Shown one piece after another: positions 1-9,670 of a stretch of DNA of 64,000 bases. This DNA is from Flavobacterium sp. 245 (GTDB lineage: Bacteria; Bacteroidota; Bacteroidia; Flavobacteriales; Flavobacteriaceae). The translations under genes and the position numbers were made by a program. Numbering within the stretch: position 1 is the stretch's first letter; each line of letters begins with the position of its first letter. The stretch is taken from positions 62,001 through 126,000 of the forward strand of contig NZ_SNXB01000013.1 in the NCBI RefSeq assembly GCF_004362055.1, read 5' to 3'. The notes beneath the pieces are model-generated. The model had not been told where the DNA came from. It ran no database searches and worked only from the letters and a program-made list of their open reading frames with translations.

Positions 1-3000
1 ACAGTTACGGATTCTAAAGGATGTAAAACAACTTGTACTGTACTAATTACACAGCCGGATGTTTTATCCTGCAGTGTGGTTCAGAACGATCCTGCTAAAT
101 GTTACGGAGACAGCAACGGTAAAGCTACTGTAACTCCAGTTGGAGGAAACGGAGATTACACTTACTTATGGGATAACGGCGAAACTACTGCTCAGGCAAC
201 TGGTCTAAATGCAGGAACTCATACCGTAACGGTAACCGACAAATTAGGTTATAAAACAACTTGTACAGTAACTATCGGACAGCCAAGCGCTCCTTTAACT
301 GCGACAAAATCACAAATAAATCCAGGTTGTGGTGGCGCTGCTACTGGATCAGCTACAGTTGTTGCTTCTGGCGGAACAGCTCCATATACTTATTCTTGGA
401 ATACAAATCCGGTGCAGACTACAGCAACTGCAAGTAATCTTGCTGCTGGAAATTACACCGTAATAATTACAGACTCTAAAGGATGTAAATACAGCGAATC
501 ATTCGAAATTATTGACGGAGATTCTGTGATTCCAGTTATTAATCCCCTACCTGTGACTTCAACTATTAATTGTCCGGCAGAACCTGTATTTGCACAAGCT
601 ACTGCAAGCGATTTAAATGGAACTATTTCTTCATTGACTTATGAGGACACAGTAACACAAGGCAATTGTGCAGGATCATACACTAAAACAAGAACTTGGA
701 TAGCCAAAGATGCTTGTGGAAATGTTTCTCTGCCAGTTAGCCAAACGATTATTGTACAAGATATCACAGCTCCAACTTGGACTACACAAATTGCTTCTTT
801 AAACAGAACTATCGAATGCAGTAATCAACAAGCTTTGACATCGGCGCAAGCCTTATTTCCTGTAGCTTCAGATTTATGTGATACTGATGTTTCCAATATC
901 GTAAAAGTAAGCGGACAGTTTGTAGCTTCTGAAGGATGTTCAAATGCTGGAACTTATACCAACACTTGGACCGTAAAAGATGCCTGCGGAAATACTTCTG
1001 AAACTTTCAATCAGGTGATTACAATTCAAGATACAACTGCTCCAACTTGGACTACACAAACTGCTTCTTTAAACAAAACTATCGAATGCAGTAATCAACA
1101 AGATTTGACATCGGCGCAAGCCTTATTCCCTGTAGCAACTGACGCTTGTGATACTGATGTTTCCAATATTGAAAAAGTAAGCGGACAGTTTTTAGCTTCT
1201 GAAGGATGTTCAAATGCTGGAACTTACACCAATACTTGGACAGTAAAAGATGCCTGCGGAAATACTTCTGAAACTTTCACTCAGGTGATTACAATTCAAG
1301 ATACAACTGCTCCAACTTGGACTACACAAACTGCTTCTTTAAACAAAACTATCGAATGCAGTAATCAACAAGCTTTGACATCGGCGCAAGCCTTATTCCC
1401 TGTAGCAACTGACGCTTGTGATAATGATGTTTCCAATATTGAAAAAGTAAGCGGACAGTTTGTAGCTTCTGAAGGATGTTCAAATGCTGGAACTTACACC
1501 AATACTTGGACAGTAAAAGATGATTGTGGCAATATTTCTGATACTTTCACTCAAGTGATAACCATTCAAGATACTACTACTCCAATCTTTAGCGGTGATC
1601 TTCCAACTGATATTACAGTTTTATGTGATGCAGTTCCAGAACCAGCTAACATTGAAGCTTCAGATAATTGTGGTGGAGATTTACCAATTGTATTAGCGGA
1701 AACTAAAACTGATATTAAAAACGAATGTGGTACTGAATATACTTTGACTCGTAAATGGACAACCAGCGATTGCTCAGGAAATACAACTTCATTTACTCAA
1801 ATTATAACCGTTCGTGACACAACACCGCCAACAGGAACTGCTCCAGCAGATGTAGCAGGTTTACAAAATACTGCAGCTATTCCGGCTGGAAGCCCAAGTG
1901 ATATTACTGATGCTGCTGATAATTGTGGCGGAAATGTGAACATCACTGTAAGTGATTCTAACAATGGAGCAAATGGCTGTGATGGAAATGCATACATCTT
2001 AACTAGAACTTACACTTTGACAGACTGTGCTGGAAACAAAACTGAATTAGTTCAAACATTTACTGTTGAAAACAAAGTATCTGTATCTGGGGTTCCTACG
2101 AACGTAAGCTGTCTTGATGGAACTGATGGTTCTATAGCAGTGACAAGCAGTCCAGGCGCAACAGTTATAATTACTAATGCAAATAATGAAGTGGTTGGAA
2201 ATACTAATTTACCAGCTGGAACTTACACTCTTACTGCCACTGCTCCGGTAAATGGTGAAGGTCAGATTTGTACTGCAACGGCTACAGTAACAATTACGCA
2301 ACCTAATTATAAAGTTAAAATATCTGGACAAATTATTAATGTAGACACCAATACTCCTATTGCGAATGTACCAGTTACATTAATACCACAAGGCACAACA
2401 CCTGGTCCAACTTTAATACGAATCACTAATGCCAATGGTGAATATACTTTTGCTGGAATGGTGGCCGGAAGTTATTTGGTTCAAGTTCAAGATGCTAACT
2501 TAAACAGTGCCTATCAATTATATCCTGTAGATTCAAGTTTGTTCTTTACAACACTTGAAGAATGTAAATTCCAAGTTCACAATTTCTTATATGGAAAATC
2601 AAACCTTCCGGTTTTAGGAGATTATGTTTGGTATGATGTTAACAGCAATGGAATGCAGGATGAGTGGTATGACGCTAATAATGATGGCGTTGTAACTAAA
2701 AACATTCCAGACAGCAACGGTGCTATCGACTACAGCTTATGGGAATGGATTGACTTTAATGGAGACGGAAGCTATGTTGGACCTCAAAATGCTGGTGAGC
2801 TAAATGCTGCAGGTTTTGGAAATGCGCAAAGCTCAAATATTTTAATTGATGGTCCAAACGGATATCACGATGAAGTAATTATTGGAATTCAAGGTTTCTG
2901 GAGAAACAGACCAGAAAGTGCGAATCCTTACGGAGAATACAAAGTTAAACTTGTAAGAGATGCAAACTTAGACGCAGTCGCTGCTGCTTTAGGAGCAACA

Positions 3001-5037
3001 GGATTAGTAAAAGTATTGCCTTCATCAACATCTAATACCAATAAAAAAGCTACATCTAAAACGGGCAAATCACAAATGCATACCGTTTGTACCACTACAA
3101 GTGCCGATGGATACATTGTAAATGTAACTCCTGAAGATTTGGTTCACCTAGATATTGACTTTGGAGTTAATTGTAAAGAATACCAAGACATTGTTGCTAA
3201 TGATGACAATGGAGGGCCATTCCCTGGAGTTAATACTACAACACCAAATGTATTGAATGTATTAACAAATGATACACTTGAAGGTGTACCTGTAACGGCT
3301 TCAGATGTTGTTATCACAACTGTAACACCAAATGAATTCTTGCAATTGAATCCTGACGGTTCAGTAGATATTTTGCCAAATGCACCTGCGGGTACACTAA
3401 CAATGGTATATCAAATTTGCGAGGCCGATCAAACTTCAAATTGTGATACTGCAATTGTAACTATTACAATTGAAGCTCCAGTAATGACGGTAACTGCTAC
3501 ACCAATTTGTGTAAACGATGTTCCGTATGTAGATTATGTAGTTACCCCTGGAAATTTCACTCCTGTAAATGGCGTAACAATTTCATGGGCCGACAGCAAT
3601 AACAATGTTGTTACTACAATGAACAATTTACCACTTAGCGGTAGAGTATTATGGCCAGGAGCTGTGGTAGATCAGGCTGGTAACGGTGTAGATTGGCCAG
3701 GGTGGTTATTCCAAAATAATCAATGGATTGAAGGTGCCGATGGTTTCGAAACATTACGACCAACAGCTACTTTAACAATATCTGTTAATCCGTCGCAAAC
3801 CATTGTGGTAAACTATCCACCGGCAGATCCTTATTGTATTGCCAGACCAACATTTGCAATTGTAGCTAATGATGATACTGCAGGACCAATAAAAGGAAAT
3901 ACCGGAGGCACAAACGTAGTGAACGTTTATACGAACGACACATTAAATGGAAATGCACTTAATCCGGCTGATATAACACTTACAGTTGTAACGCCTGACC
4001 CAACGGGAGCATTAACCTTAAATCCTGACGGATCTGTAAACGTTGCTGCTAATACGCCAACCGGAACTTATGTATTGACTTATCAAATTTGTGAAAATGC
4101 TGATTTTGGAAACTGTGACACAGCAATAGTAACAGTAACTGTTGTCAATATACCGCCTGTAATTAATGCACTGGCAGACACATATAGTGTTAATTGTAAT
4201 GGTTACGGAAATGTTGGAAATGTTTTAAGTAATGATACTATAGATCTTTCACCAGCATTGATAAGCTTGTTAAACTTTACTTTACTGCCTAGTACTAATG
4301 GCAACGCTGGAATTAGCGTTGATGGTTCAGGAAATGTAAATGTGGCAACAACAACCCCTCCGGGAACCTATAATTATGACTATCAAATATGTCTTAAAAA
4401 TTATCCTCAGGTGTGTACAACAAGAACAATTACGATAACTGTTGTTCCAAATGTAACCAACCTTGCAAGTGAGGCTTGTGCCGATGATTCTACTCCTATT
4501 GATTTGCTTTCTTTATTACCAGCAAACACACCGGTAAACGGTACATGGGTTGATACAAATGGTAGTAACGCATTGCAAGGAAGTGTTCTTAACCCATTTG
4601 GTCTTGCGCTAGGCAATTATGTATTTGAGTATAAAATAGCTGATCAAAGTTGCCCAAGAACAATATTGCTTTCAATGGAAGTTAATGATGATTGCAAAGT
4701 ACTGCCATGTGAAAACATACTTGTACACAATGCTTTCTCTCCAAACGGAGACGGTATAAATGATGTGTTTGTAATTGATGGTATTGGCGACTTGACCTGT
4801 TATCCAGGCAATACAGTCGAGATCTATAATCGTTGGGGAATATTAGTCTTTGAAACGACAGACTATAATAATTCAACGAATGCATTTGATGGAACTTCGA
4901 GAGGAAGAACTACTGTTAATAAATCGGAAGGATTGCCAACAGGAACCTACTTCTACATTGTTACTTACAAATCTCTAGACGGAAATAATGTAATTCAGTA
5001 TAACAAAAAAGACGGATACCTATATCTTTCAAAATAA
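1..5037 (+). CDS. Giant T9SS-exported adhesin, SprB-repeat type, 5'-partial
   Basis: The frame is open from the first base, so the gene starts upstream of the window. A GTG at base 76 is internal and not a credible start. Domains in order: SprB-type repeats (to about 515), HYR/Ig-like Cys-rich units (about 516-2085) that include three near-identical 270-bp copies, another SprB-like unit, a carboxypeptidase regulatory-like fold (about 2320-2560), an SdrD-B-like segment (GDYVWYDVNSNGMQD, from about 2610), three cadherin-like 'ANDD' units (3190-4440), and a C-terminal gliding-motility-type sorting domain (from about 4710: FSPNGDGINDVF, IYNRWG, PTGTYFYIV). That last domain is the type B T9SS sorting signal, so the protein is expected to be secreted and surface-attached. 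The PorP/SprF-like gene downstream is the usual partner. The ligand is unknown. Confidence 0.9.
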   Translation, partial: TVTDSKGCKTTCTVLITQPDVLSCSVVQNDPAKCYGDSNGKATVTPVGGNGDYTYLWDNGETTAQATGLNAGTHTVTVTDKLGYKTTCTVTIGQPSAPLTATKSQINPGCGGAATGSATVVASGGTAPYTYSWNTNPVQTTATASNLAAGNYTVIITDSKGCKYSESFEIIDGDSVIPVINPLPVTSTINCPAEPVFAQATASDLNGTISSLTYEDTVTQGNCAGSYTKTRTWIAKDACGNVSLPVSQTIIVQDITAPTWTTQIASLNRTIECSNQQALTSAQALFPVASDLCDTDVSNIVKVSGQFVASEGCSNAGTYTNTWTVKDACGNTSETFNQVITIQDTTAPTWTTQTASLNKTIECSNQQDLTSAQALFPVATDACDTDVSNIEKVSGQFLASEGCSNAGTYTNTWTVKDACGNTSETFTQVITIQDTTAPTWTTQTASLNKTIECSNQQALTSAQALFPVATDACDNDVSNIEKVSGQFVASEGCSNAGTYTNTWTVKDDCGNISDTFTQVITIQDTTTPIFSGDLPTDITVLCDAVPEPANIEASDNCGGDLPIVLAETKTDIKNECGTEYTLTRKWTTSDCSGNTTSFTQIITVRDTTPPTGTAPADVAGLQNTAAIPAGSPSDITDAADNCGGNVNITVSDSNNGANGCDGNAYILTRTYTLTDCAGNKTELVQTFTVENKVSVSGVPTNVSCLDGTDGSIAVTSSPGATVIITNANNEVVGNTNLPAGTYTLTATAPVNGEGQICTATATVTITQPNYKVKISGQIINVDTNTPIANVPVTLIPQGTTPGPTLIRITNANGEYTFAGMVAGSYLVQVQDANLNSAYQLYPVDSSLFFTTLEECKFQVHNFLYGKSNLPVLGDYVWYDVNSNGMQDEWYDANNDGVVTKNIPDSNGAIDYSLWEWIDFNGDGSYVGPQNAGELNAAGFGNAQSSNILIDGPNGYHDEVIIGIQGFWRNRPESANPYGEYKVKLVRDANLDAVAAALGATGLVKVLPSSTSNTNKKATSKTGKSQMHTVCTTTSADGYIVNVTPEDLVHLDIDFGVNCKEYQDIVANDDNGGPFPGVNTTTPNVLNVLTNDTLEGVPVTASDVVITTVTPNEFLQLNPDGSVDILPNAPAGTLTMVYQICEADQTSNCDTAIVTITIEAPVMTVTATPICVNDVPYVDYVVTPGNFTPVNGVTISWADSNNNVVTTMNNLPLSGRVLWPGAVVDQAGNGVDWPGWLFQNNQWIEGADGFETLRPTATLTISVNPSQTIVVNYPPADPYCIARPTFAIVANDDTAGPIKGNTGGTNVVNVYTNDTLNGNALNPADITLTVVTPDPTGALTLNPDGSVNVAANTPTGTYVLTYQICENADFGNCDTAIVTVTVVNIPPVINALADTYSVNCNGYGNVGNVLSNDTIDLSPALISLLNFTLLPSTNGNAGISVDGSGNVNVATTTPPGTYNYDYQICLKNYPQVCTTRTITITVVPNVTNLASEACADDSTPIDLLSLLPANTPVNGTWVDTNGSNALQGSVLNPFGLALGNYVFEYKIADQSCPRTILLSMEVNDDCKVLPCENILVHNAFSPNGDGINDVFVIDGIGDLTCYPGNTVEIYNRWGILVFETTDYNNSTNAFDGTSRGRTTVNKSEGLPTGTYFYIVTYKSLDGNNVIQYNKKDGYLYLSK
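769..1578 (+). repeat. Three tandem 270-bp coding repeats in the adhesin
   Basis: Three head-to-tail units start at 769, 1039 and 1309 with an exact 270-bp (90-codon) period. They are nearly identical at DNA level, and units 2 and 3 differ by only a few bases. Each encodes a Cys-containing HYR/Ig-like domain beginning at 'APTWTTQ' and ending near 'VITIQDTT'. The DNA-level identity implies recent duplication or gene conversion, and copy number may vary between strains. Confidence 0.92.
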
Positions 5038-5050
5038 ACCCAGGCTGCAA

Positions 5051-5077
5051 AGGCTGCTATAAATACTATAGCAGCCT
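5051..5077 (+). other. Intercistronic stem-loop between adhesin and porP-like gene
   Basis: AGGCTGCTATA pairs perfectly with TATAGCAGCCT around a 5-nt loop, 14 nt after the adhesin stop codon. No U-run follows, so it is not a classical terminator. It may protect the 3' end of the adhesin mRNA or set the expression ratio with the next gene. Confidence 0.6.
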
Positions 5078-5186
5078 GATACAGCAGAGAACATTAAAAA
5101 TCCGGGAATTGAAAGAATAATATCATGGATTTTTTAGGGGATTTCATTAATAATCAATAGTAAAATTGAAATAATAAATAGCTACT

Positions 5187-6104
5187 ATGAGAACAAAATT
5201 ATTTTACTTCGTCATTCTGTTTGTAACTATTGCAGGTCACGCGCAGCAAGATTCTCAATATACGCAATACATGTACAACACTATAAACATAAACCCTGCC
5301 TATGCAGGTTCTCGTGGAGCCTTAAGCATTTTCGGTTTGTACCGTACACAATGGGTTGGTTTGGATGGTGCTCCTGAAACAAGCAGTTTCTCAATAAATA
5401 CACCAATAAACAACAGCAATCTCGGAATTGGAGGTTCACTTGTTAATGATAAAATTGGTCCTACAAATGAAAATAATATTTCTGTTGACGTTTCGTACAC
5501 CGTACAGACCTCAGCAAATTTCAAACTTTCATTTGGTATCAAGGGAACAGCAAATATATTCAATTTGGATGTGAGCAAACTGAATCCTGACGTTGCAGGA
5601 GATCCACAATTTCAGGATTTGGATAATAAATTTACTCCTAACGTAGGAGCCGGAGTTTATTGGCACTCAGATAAAGCTTATATTGGTTTTTCAATCCCAA
5701 ATTTTATTGAAACAAATCGTTACGATGATAATGATGTTGCCATTTTCAAAGACAAAATCAATTACTATTTAATGGCAGGTTATGTATTTGATCTTGACAA
5801 ATACCAATACTTCAAATTCAAACCAGCTGTACTTACAAAAATGGTTGAAGGTGCGCCGCTTCAAGTTGATCTTTCTGCAAACTTTTTGTTCTATGACAGA
5901 TTTATGGTTGGTGTCGCTTATAGATGGAGTGCTTCCTTAAGCGCTATGGTTGGGTTCCAAATCACAGATGGTCTTTATTTAGGATATGGTTACGATCGTG
6001 AAACCACAAACCTGAATAATTACAACTCAGGATCACATGAAATTTTCCTGCGTTATGAATTCTTTACTAAAAATGGTAAAATAACAACTCCTCGTTTCTT
6101 CTAA
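5187..6104 (+). CDS. PorP/SprF family type IX secretion system membrane protein
   Basis: 305 residues with an N-terminal signal peptide (about residues 1-20, ending near GHAQQ). The typical PorP/SprF opening follows (QYMYNTININPAYAGSRG), then alternating beta-strands expected to form an outer-membrane barrel. Family members are partners of type B sorting-domain adhesins: SprF is needed for SprB surface display in F. johnsoniae. The gene lies 149 bp after the adhesin and 11 bp before the OmpA-like gene, so the three probably form one operon. I infer it anchors or delivers the upstream adhesin. It is a paralogue and not necessarily SprF itself. Confidence 0.9.
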   Translation: MRTKLFYFVILFVTIAGHAQQDSQYTQYMYNTININPAYAGSRGALSIFGLYRTQWVGLDGAPETSSFSINTPINNSNLGIGGSLVNDKIGPTNENNISVDVSYTVQTSANFKLSFGIKGTANIFNLDVSKLNPDVAGDPQFQDLDNKFTPNVGAGVYWHSDKAYIGFSIPNFIETNRYDDNDVAIFKDKINYYLMAGYVFDLDKYQYFKFKPAVLTKMVEGAPLQVDLSANFLFYDRFMVGVAYRWSASLSAMVGFQITDGLYLGYGYDRETTNLNNYNSGSHEIFLRYEFFTKNGKITTPRFF

Positions 6105-6115
6105 AAATAAGTACT

Positions 6116-8056
6116 ATGAAAAATTATATTTTCCTTTGCCTAACATTTGTAAGCGTTTTTTCATTGGACAGTTATTCACAGCAGTCAAAACTAAATTCTG
6201 GTGATAAAAAATACAATAATTACGCTTATGTTGATGCAATAAAGACGTATGAAAAAGTAGCAGATAAAGGATATAAGTCTGAAGAAATGTTCAAGAAACT
6301 TGGTAATTCTTATTACTTTAATTCAGATTTTACCGGTGCTGCTAAATGGTATGGCGAGTTGTTCGCAATGAATTCTAATGTAGAGCCTGAATATTATTAC
6401 CGATATGCCCAATCTTTAAAATCAATAGGAGAAACTGCCAAAGCAAATAAAATTCTGGATGAATTTGATGCCAAAAACAAAAACGACAACAGAGCAAAAC
6501 TTTATAAAAACGATGTAAATTATCTCGATCAAATTAAAGCAAACTCAGGCCGATATAAAATTGAAAATGCCGGAATCAACAGCAAATATTCTGATTATGG
6601 ATCTTTCGTTTACAACAACAAATTATATTTTGCTTCTGCCAGAGATACTGGAAATTTTTCGCAGAGAAAACACAAATGGACAGGCGAATATTTTACAAAT
6701 ATTTATGATGCCGATGTTGATCCTGCAACTTACAGTGCTGGTAAAGTCAATAAATTTAAAAATGCTTTAAATAGCAAGTTCAATGAAGCGACTCCTGTTT
6801 TTACTAAAGATGGAAAAACAGCATACTTCACACGAAACAATTTTGTAGACGGCAAAAAAGGAAAAGATGCCAATAAAGTTACTTTAGTAAAACTATATAA
6901 AGCTACACTTGACAGTAAAGGACAATGGACGAATATCGTACCACTGTCATTTACAAGTGACAACTACAGCACGGCACATCCGGCACTTAGCCCTGACGGA
7001 AAAACGCTGTACTTTGCATCTGATATGCCAGGAACAGTAGGCCAATCTGATATATATAAAGTAAGCATAAATGGCGACGGAAGCTATGGAACTCCAGAGA
7101 ATTTAGGAAAAAGCATTAATACGGAAGGAAAAGAAACATTCCCATTTGTTACGGATGACAACGAGATTTATTTCGCTTCAGATGGACATCCCGGACTAGG
7201 CGGATTAGATGTTTTTGTTGGTGATATAGATAGCGACGGTACTGTCAGCAATATTCAGAATCTTGGTGCCGATGTCAATTCTCCTAAAGATGATTTTGCC
7301 TACTTTATTGATCCAGTCAGCAGATTGGGGTATTTTAGTTCCAATAAAGACGGTGGAGAAGGATCAGACGATATTTATAAGTTTCTAGAAACAAGAAGAC
7401 TAAAATGTATTCAAGAGCTTAGTGGTATTATTACTGATATTGAAACTAAAGAAATATTGCCTGGAACAAAAGTTACTTTATACGAAAATCAAGTTATTAA
7501 AGCTACTGCAACGGCAGATGAAACTGGTTTATACAAACTTCCTGTTGAATGTAAAAAAACATACAATGTTCGTGCTGAAAAACAAGATTACGATACTAAA
7601 GAAGTCAGCATAACAATCGACAAAGTAAGCGGAAAAACCGATTTGCCGATTGCTTTAAACAAACGCATGTGCCGTGTTACTGTTGGAGATGATTTAGGAA
7701 AATGCTTTGGCATCAAAATGATTTATTTCGATTTGGATAAATCAAACATCAGACCCGAAGCTGCATTGGATTTAGAAAAAATACTTGCTGTATTAAACGA
7801 CTATCCAGCAATGAAACTCGATATTCGCTCACATACAGACAGCCGTGCAACGCACCAATATAATGAAGCCTTATCTGACAGAAGAGCAAAATCTACTATT
7901 CAGTGGTTAATTAAAAACGGTATAAATGCAAATCGCTTAACCGGAAAAGGATATGGCGAAACACAGCTTGTCAATAAATGCTCAGACGGTGTTCCTTGTA
8001 CTGAAGAAGAACATCAAATGAACAGACGAAGCGAATTTATTATTACAGCACTTTAG
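6116..8056 (+). CDS. OmpA family protein with TPR, PD40 propeller and CarboxypepD-like domains (PorE-like)
   Basis: 646 residues. Order: signal peptide (1-22), TPR-like helices (about 30-130), PD40/WD40-like propeller repeats (about 150-420; motifs such as SPDGKTLYFASD), a carboxypeptidase regulatory-like domain (about 435-520) and an OmpA C-terminal peptidoglycan-binding domain (about 545-646; IYFDLDKSNIRPEA, then NRRSEF). This architecture is that of the T9SS protein PorE and of proteins encoded beside porP/sprF genes. It probably links the outer-membrane adhesin machinery to peptidoglycan. It is the last gene of the adhesin operon, and a strong terminator follows. Confidence 0.9.
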   Translation: MKNYIFLCLTFVSVFSLDSYSQQSKLNSGDKKYNNYAYVDAIKTYEKVADKGYKSEEMFKKLGNSYYFNSDFTGAAKWYGELFAMNSNVEPEYYYRYAQSLKSIGETAKANKILDEFDAKNKNDNRAKLYKNDVNYLDQIKANSGRYKIENAGINSKYSDYGSFVYNNKLYFASARDTGNFSQRKHKWTGEYFTNIYDADVDPATYSAGKVNKFKNALNSKFNEATPVFTKDGKTAYFTRNNFVDGKKGKDANKVTLVKLYKATLDSKGQWTNIVPLSFTSDNYSTAHPALSPDGKTLYFASDMPGTVGQSDIYKVSINGDGSYGTPENLGKSINTEGKETFPFVTDDNEIYFASDGHPGLGGLDVFVGDIDSDGTVSNIQNLGADVNSPKDDFAYFIDPVSRLGYFSSNKDGGEGSDDIYKFLETRRLKCIQELSGIITDIETKEILPGTKVTLYENQVIKATATADETGLYKLPVECKKTYNVRAEKQDYDTKEVSITIDKVSGKTDLPIALNKRMCRVTVGDDLGKCFGIKMIYFDLDKSNIRPEAALDLEKILAVLNDYPAMKLDIRSHTDSRATHQYNEALSDRRAKSTIQWLIKNGINANRLTGKGYGETQLVNKCSDGVPCTEEEHQMNRRSEFIITAL

Positions 8057-8081
8057 TTATTAGTTTATTGTTATATGTTTT

Positions 8082-8116
8082 GAAAAAAAAGCTGTCTGTT
8101 TCAGGCAGCTTTTTTT
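8082..8116 (+). terminator. Rho-independent terminator of the adhesin operon
   Basis: GCTGTCTG pairs with CAGGCAGC (one G-U pair) around a 3-nt loop. It is flanked by an A-run upstream and a 7-8 T-run downstream, 26 nt after the OmpA-like stop. Confidence 0.9.
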
Positions 8117-8120
8117 ACAT

Positions 8121-8158
8121 AAAAAAAAATCGTCACAGCTTAAAAAAACTGCAACGAT
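8121..8158 (-). terminator. Terminator of the CAP-domain lipoprotein gene
   Basis: Read on the minus strand, ATCGTtgCAG pairs with CTGtgACGAT and is followed by a run of nine Ts. It lies just after the minus-strand CAP gene, back-to-back with the plus-strand terminator. Confidence 0.7.
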
Positions 8159-8189
8159 CACCAAAAAACCAACCAGTTTTTAATTAAAC

Positions 8190-8699
8190 TTATATTCTAA
8201 CAAAAATGTTAGTGTAATATTTTTTGCCCGTTTTGGCATCAGTAGTTACTGCAATTCCAAAATGAGTATAATTTCCTTCGATGTTTTCTTTATGCCCTGG
8301 ACTTTCCAACCATGCTCTTAACGCGGCTTCAGAAGTTTTATAATTGTAGGCCACATTCTCTCCTACTTTTTTTGCACCCAGAACTTTTTCAAGATTTTCA
8401 GAACGCGCTACAAAATCGTTATGATCAACAACATTTTTTTCGATCATATATTTGTTGTGTTCTTCACATTTAGCTGAAATATGATTAATTGGTTCTAAGG
8501 TATTTAGACCAATACTAACACGGTAATCGTTAATCAATTTAATGGTTTCTAATTCTGAATCGTTGTACGAGTAGTTCGTAATCAGAATCTCAGTTGAAGT
8601 ACTGTTTTCAGCTCCCTCGGCAGTGTCAGCAGAACATGCGTTCATTGCAAAAAGTATTGCAATGAACGTCATGATGCGCATTATCTTCTTCATAATCAT
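8190..8699 (-). CDS. CAP (SCP/PR1) domain lipoprotein
   Basis: 169 residues. The N-terminus is a lipoprotein signal with a lipobox ending at FAMNAC, so the protein should be lipid-anchored. The rest is a CAP domain: LINDYRVSIGLNTL, a central His (VVDHNDF), GENVAYN, and AWLESPGHKENI followed by THFGIAV, all typical of bacterial SCP-like proteins. Bacterial CAP functions are mostly unknown, and no partner is encoded nearby. The first two Met codons (8699 and 8693) are both possible starts. It is a single-gene unit with its own terminator. Confidence 0.87.
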   Translation of the reverse strand: MIMKKIMRIMTFIAILFAMNACSADTAEGAENSTSTEILITNYSYNDSELETIKLINDYRVSIGLNTLEPINHISAKCEEHNKYMIEKNVVDHNDFVARSENLEKVLGAKKVGENVAYNYKTSEAALRAWLESPGHKENIEGNYTHFGIAVTTDAKTGKKYYTNIFVRI

Positions 8700-8868
8700 A
8701 CAGTAGTTTAATGCTTAAAGTAAATGTTGGGGCAAATCCTTTAAATTTTTATAATTTGAATAAATTGTTTCATTTTCTTATACCAAACGTATTCAAATTA
8801 TCGTTAAACTACAAAATTAATCGACGAAATGCATTATATTTTTATTTTACACCGTAATTTTCCTACAA

Positions 8869-9513
8869 CTAAGACGATAATCGCTCAATTTTCCATGAAA
8901 AATCAGATTGACTTGTATATCGGATCCTGTCATGCAGTCGATTAGGTCTCCCTTGCCAAAATTCTACCTGCAACGGACTTATTAAATAACCACCCCAATT
9001 TTCAGGTCTAGGAATCGGTTGTCCTACAAATTCAGCTTCTAATTTCTTTAAATTTTCTTCTAAAAAACTTCTCGACGGAATCACTTCACTTTGATGCGAA
9101 ACAATCGCGCCCAGCTTGCTTCCATCGGGTCTTGAATCAAAATAGTTGTCAGAAATATTTTCAGAAGTTTTTTGTGCAATTCCTTTTATAATTACCTGTC
9201 GCTCCATTTCCTGCCAAAAAAATGATAGACAAACATTTGGGTTTGCTTCAATCGCTTTTCCTTTTTCCGAATTATAATTGGTATAAAATATAAATCCTTC
9301 TTCAGAGAATTTCTTCAGCAAAACAACTCTCGATTTCGGAAAACCATCCAGACCGATTGTAGAAACCGTCATAGCGTTTACTTCTCCGCTTCCACCAAAA
9401 TCTTCCACTTCGTGAAACCATCTATTGAATAGATTAATTGGATCTTCAGGAATATTGGTTTCCAATAATTCACTTTTCTCGTAAGACTTTCTATAATTGC
9501 TTAAATCGTTCAT
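8869..9513 (-). CDS. pdxH: Pyridoxamine 5'-phosphate oxidase
   Basis: 214 residues, the usual PdxH length. It oxidises pyridoxine/pyridoxamine 5'-phosphate to pyridoxal 5'-phosphate with FMN. Seen: PKSRVVLLK (FMN-binding strand), FYTNYNSEKG, VCLSFFW, RQVIIKG, and the C-terminal family signature WQGRPNRLHDR. The start is placed at ATG 9513 (MNDLSNYRKSY). An in-frame TTG 30 bases upstream reads through an intergenic word repeat and would add a spurious MKPET... tail. The neighbours rnz, pyrB and pyrR share its strand. Confidence 0.95.
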   Translation of the reverse strand: MNDLSNYRKSYEKSELLETNIPEDPINLFNRWFHEVEDFGGSGEVNAMTVSTIGLDGFPKSRVVLLKKFSEEGFIFYTNYNSEKGKAIEANPNVCLSFFWQEMERQVIIKGIAQKTSENISDNYFDSRPDGSKLGAIVSHQSEVIPSRSFLEENLKKLEAEFVGQPIPRPENWGGYLISPLQVEFWQGRPNRLHDRIRYTSQSDFSWKIERLSS

Positions 9514-9533
9514 AGTTTTTTGTTTTTTTGTTT

Positions 9534-9554
9534 CAGGTTTCAAGTTTCAAGTTT
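9534..9554. repeat. Intergenic word repeat, TTTCAGGTTTCAAG family
   Basis: Tandem degenerate words (TTTCAGGTTTCAAG, then TTTCAAG) just upstream of pdxH. The same words recur at 11039-11114, near 59600 and near 60212. Confidence 0.7.
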
Positions 9555-9619
9555 GTCAGGCTGAGCGAAGTCGAAGCCCTCTCCTATTACAAAAGCCCTT
9601 CGACTTCGCTCAGGGTGAC
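9555..9619. repeat. Imperfect inverted repeat with GAGCGAAGTCGAAG arms
   Basis: The left arm (9555-9579, containing CTGAGCGAAGTCGAAG) pairs with the right arm (about 9595-9619, CTTCGACTTCGCTCAGGGTGAC) with few mismatches across a 15-nt AT-rich centre. A degenerate half copy (AAGCGAAGTCGAAGTCC) occurs near 57596. It is a flavobacterial intergenic element, not a T-tailed terminator. Confidence 0.75.
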
Positions 9620-9629
9620 AACAACACAA

Positions 9630-9668
9630 AATCTTAGCAGCTCAGAACCTTAGTAACTTAGTATCTTA
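9630..9668. repeat. Intergenic word repeat, CTTAG family
   Basis: Degenerate 7-10-nt words (ATCTTAGCAG, CTCAGAAC, CTTAGTAAC, TTAGTATC) lie immediately after the rnz stop. A second array of the same words is at 60232-60270. Confidence 0.65.
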
Positions 9669-9670
9669 AT

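Noticed and set aside
4682..4885. Minus-strand frame inside the adhesin gene
   Set aside because: Shadow of the sorting domain coding sequence; no start signal or family match. Other opposite-frame stretches inside genes were rejected for the same reason.
9514..9543. Longer pdxH with N-terminal MKPETKKQKT
   Set aside because: The extension starts at TTG and is a translation of the TTTCAGG intergenic word repeat; the conserved protein starts at ATG 9513.
9534..9668. Possible CRISPR-like array of short repeats
   Set aside because: The words are only 7-10 bp, degenerate and without regular spacers, and no cas gene is nearby.
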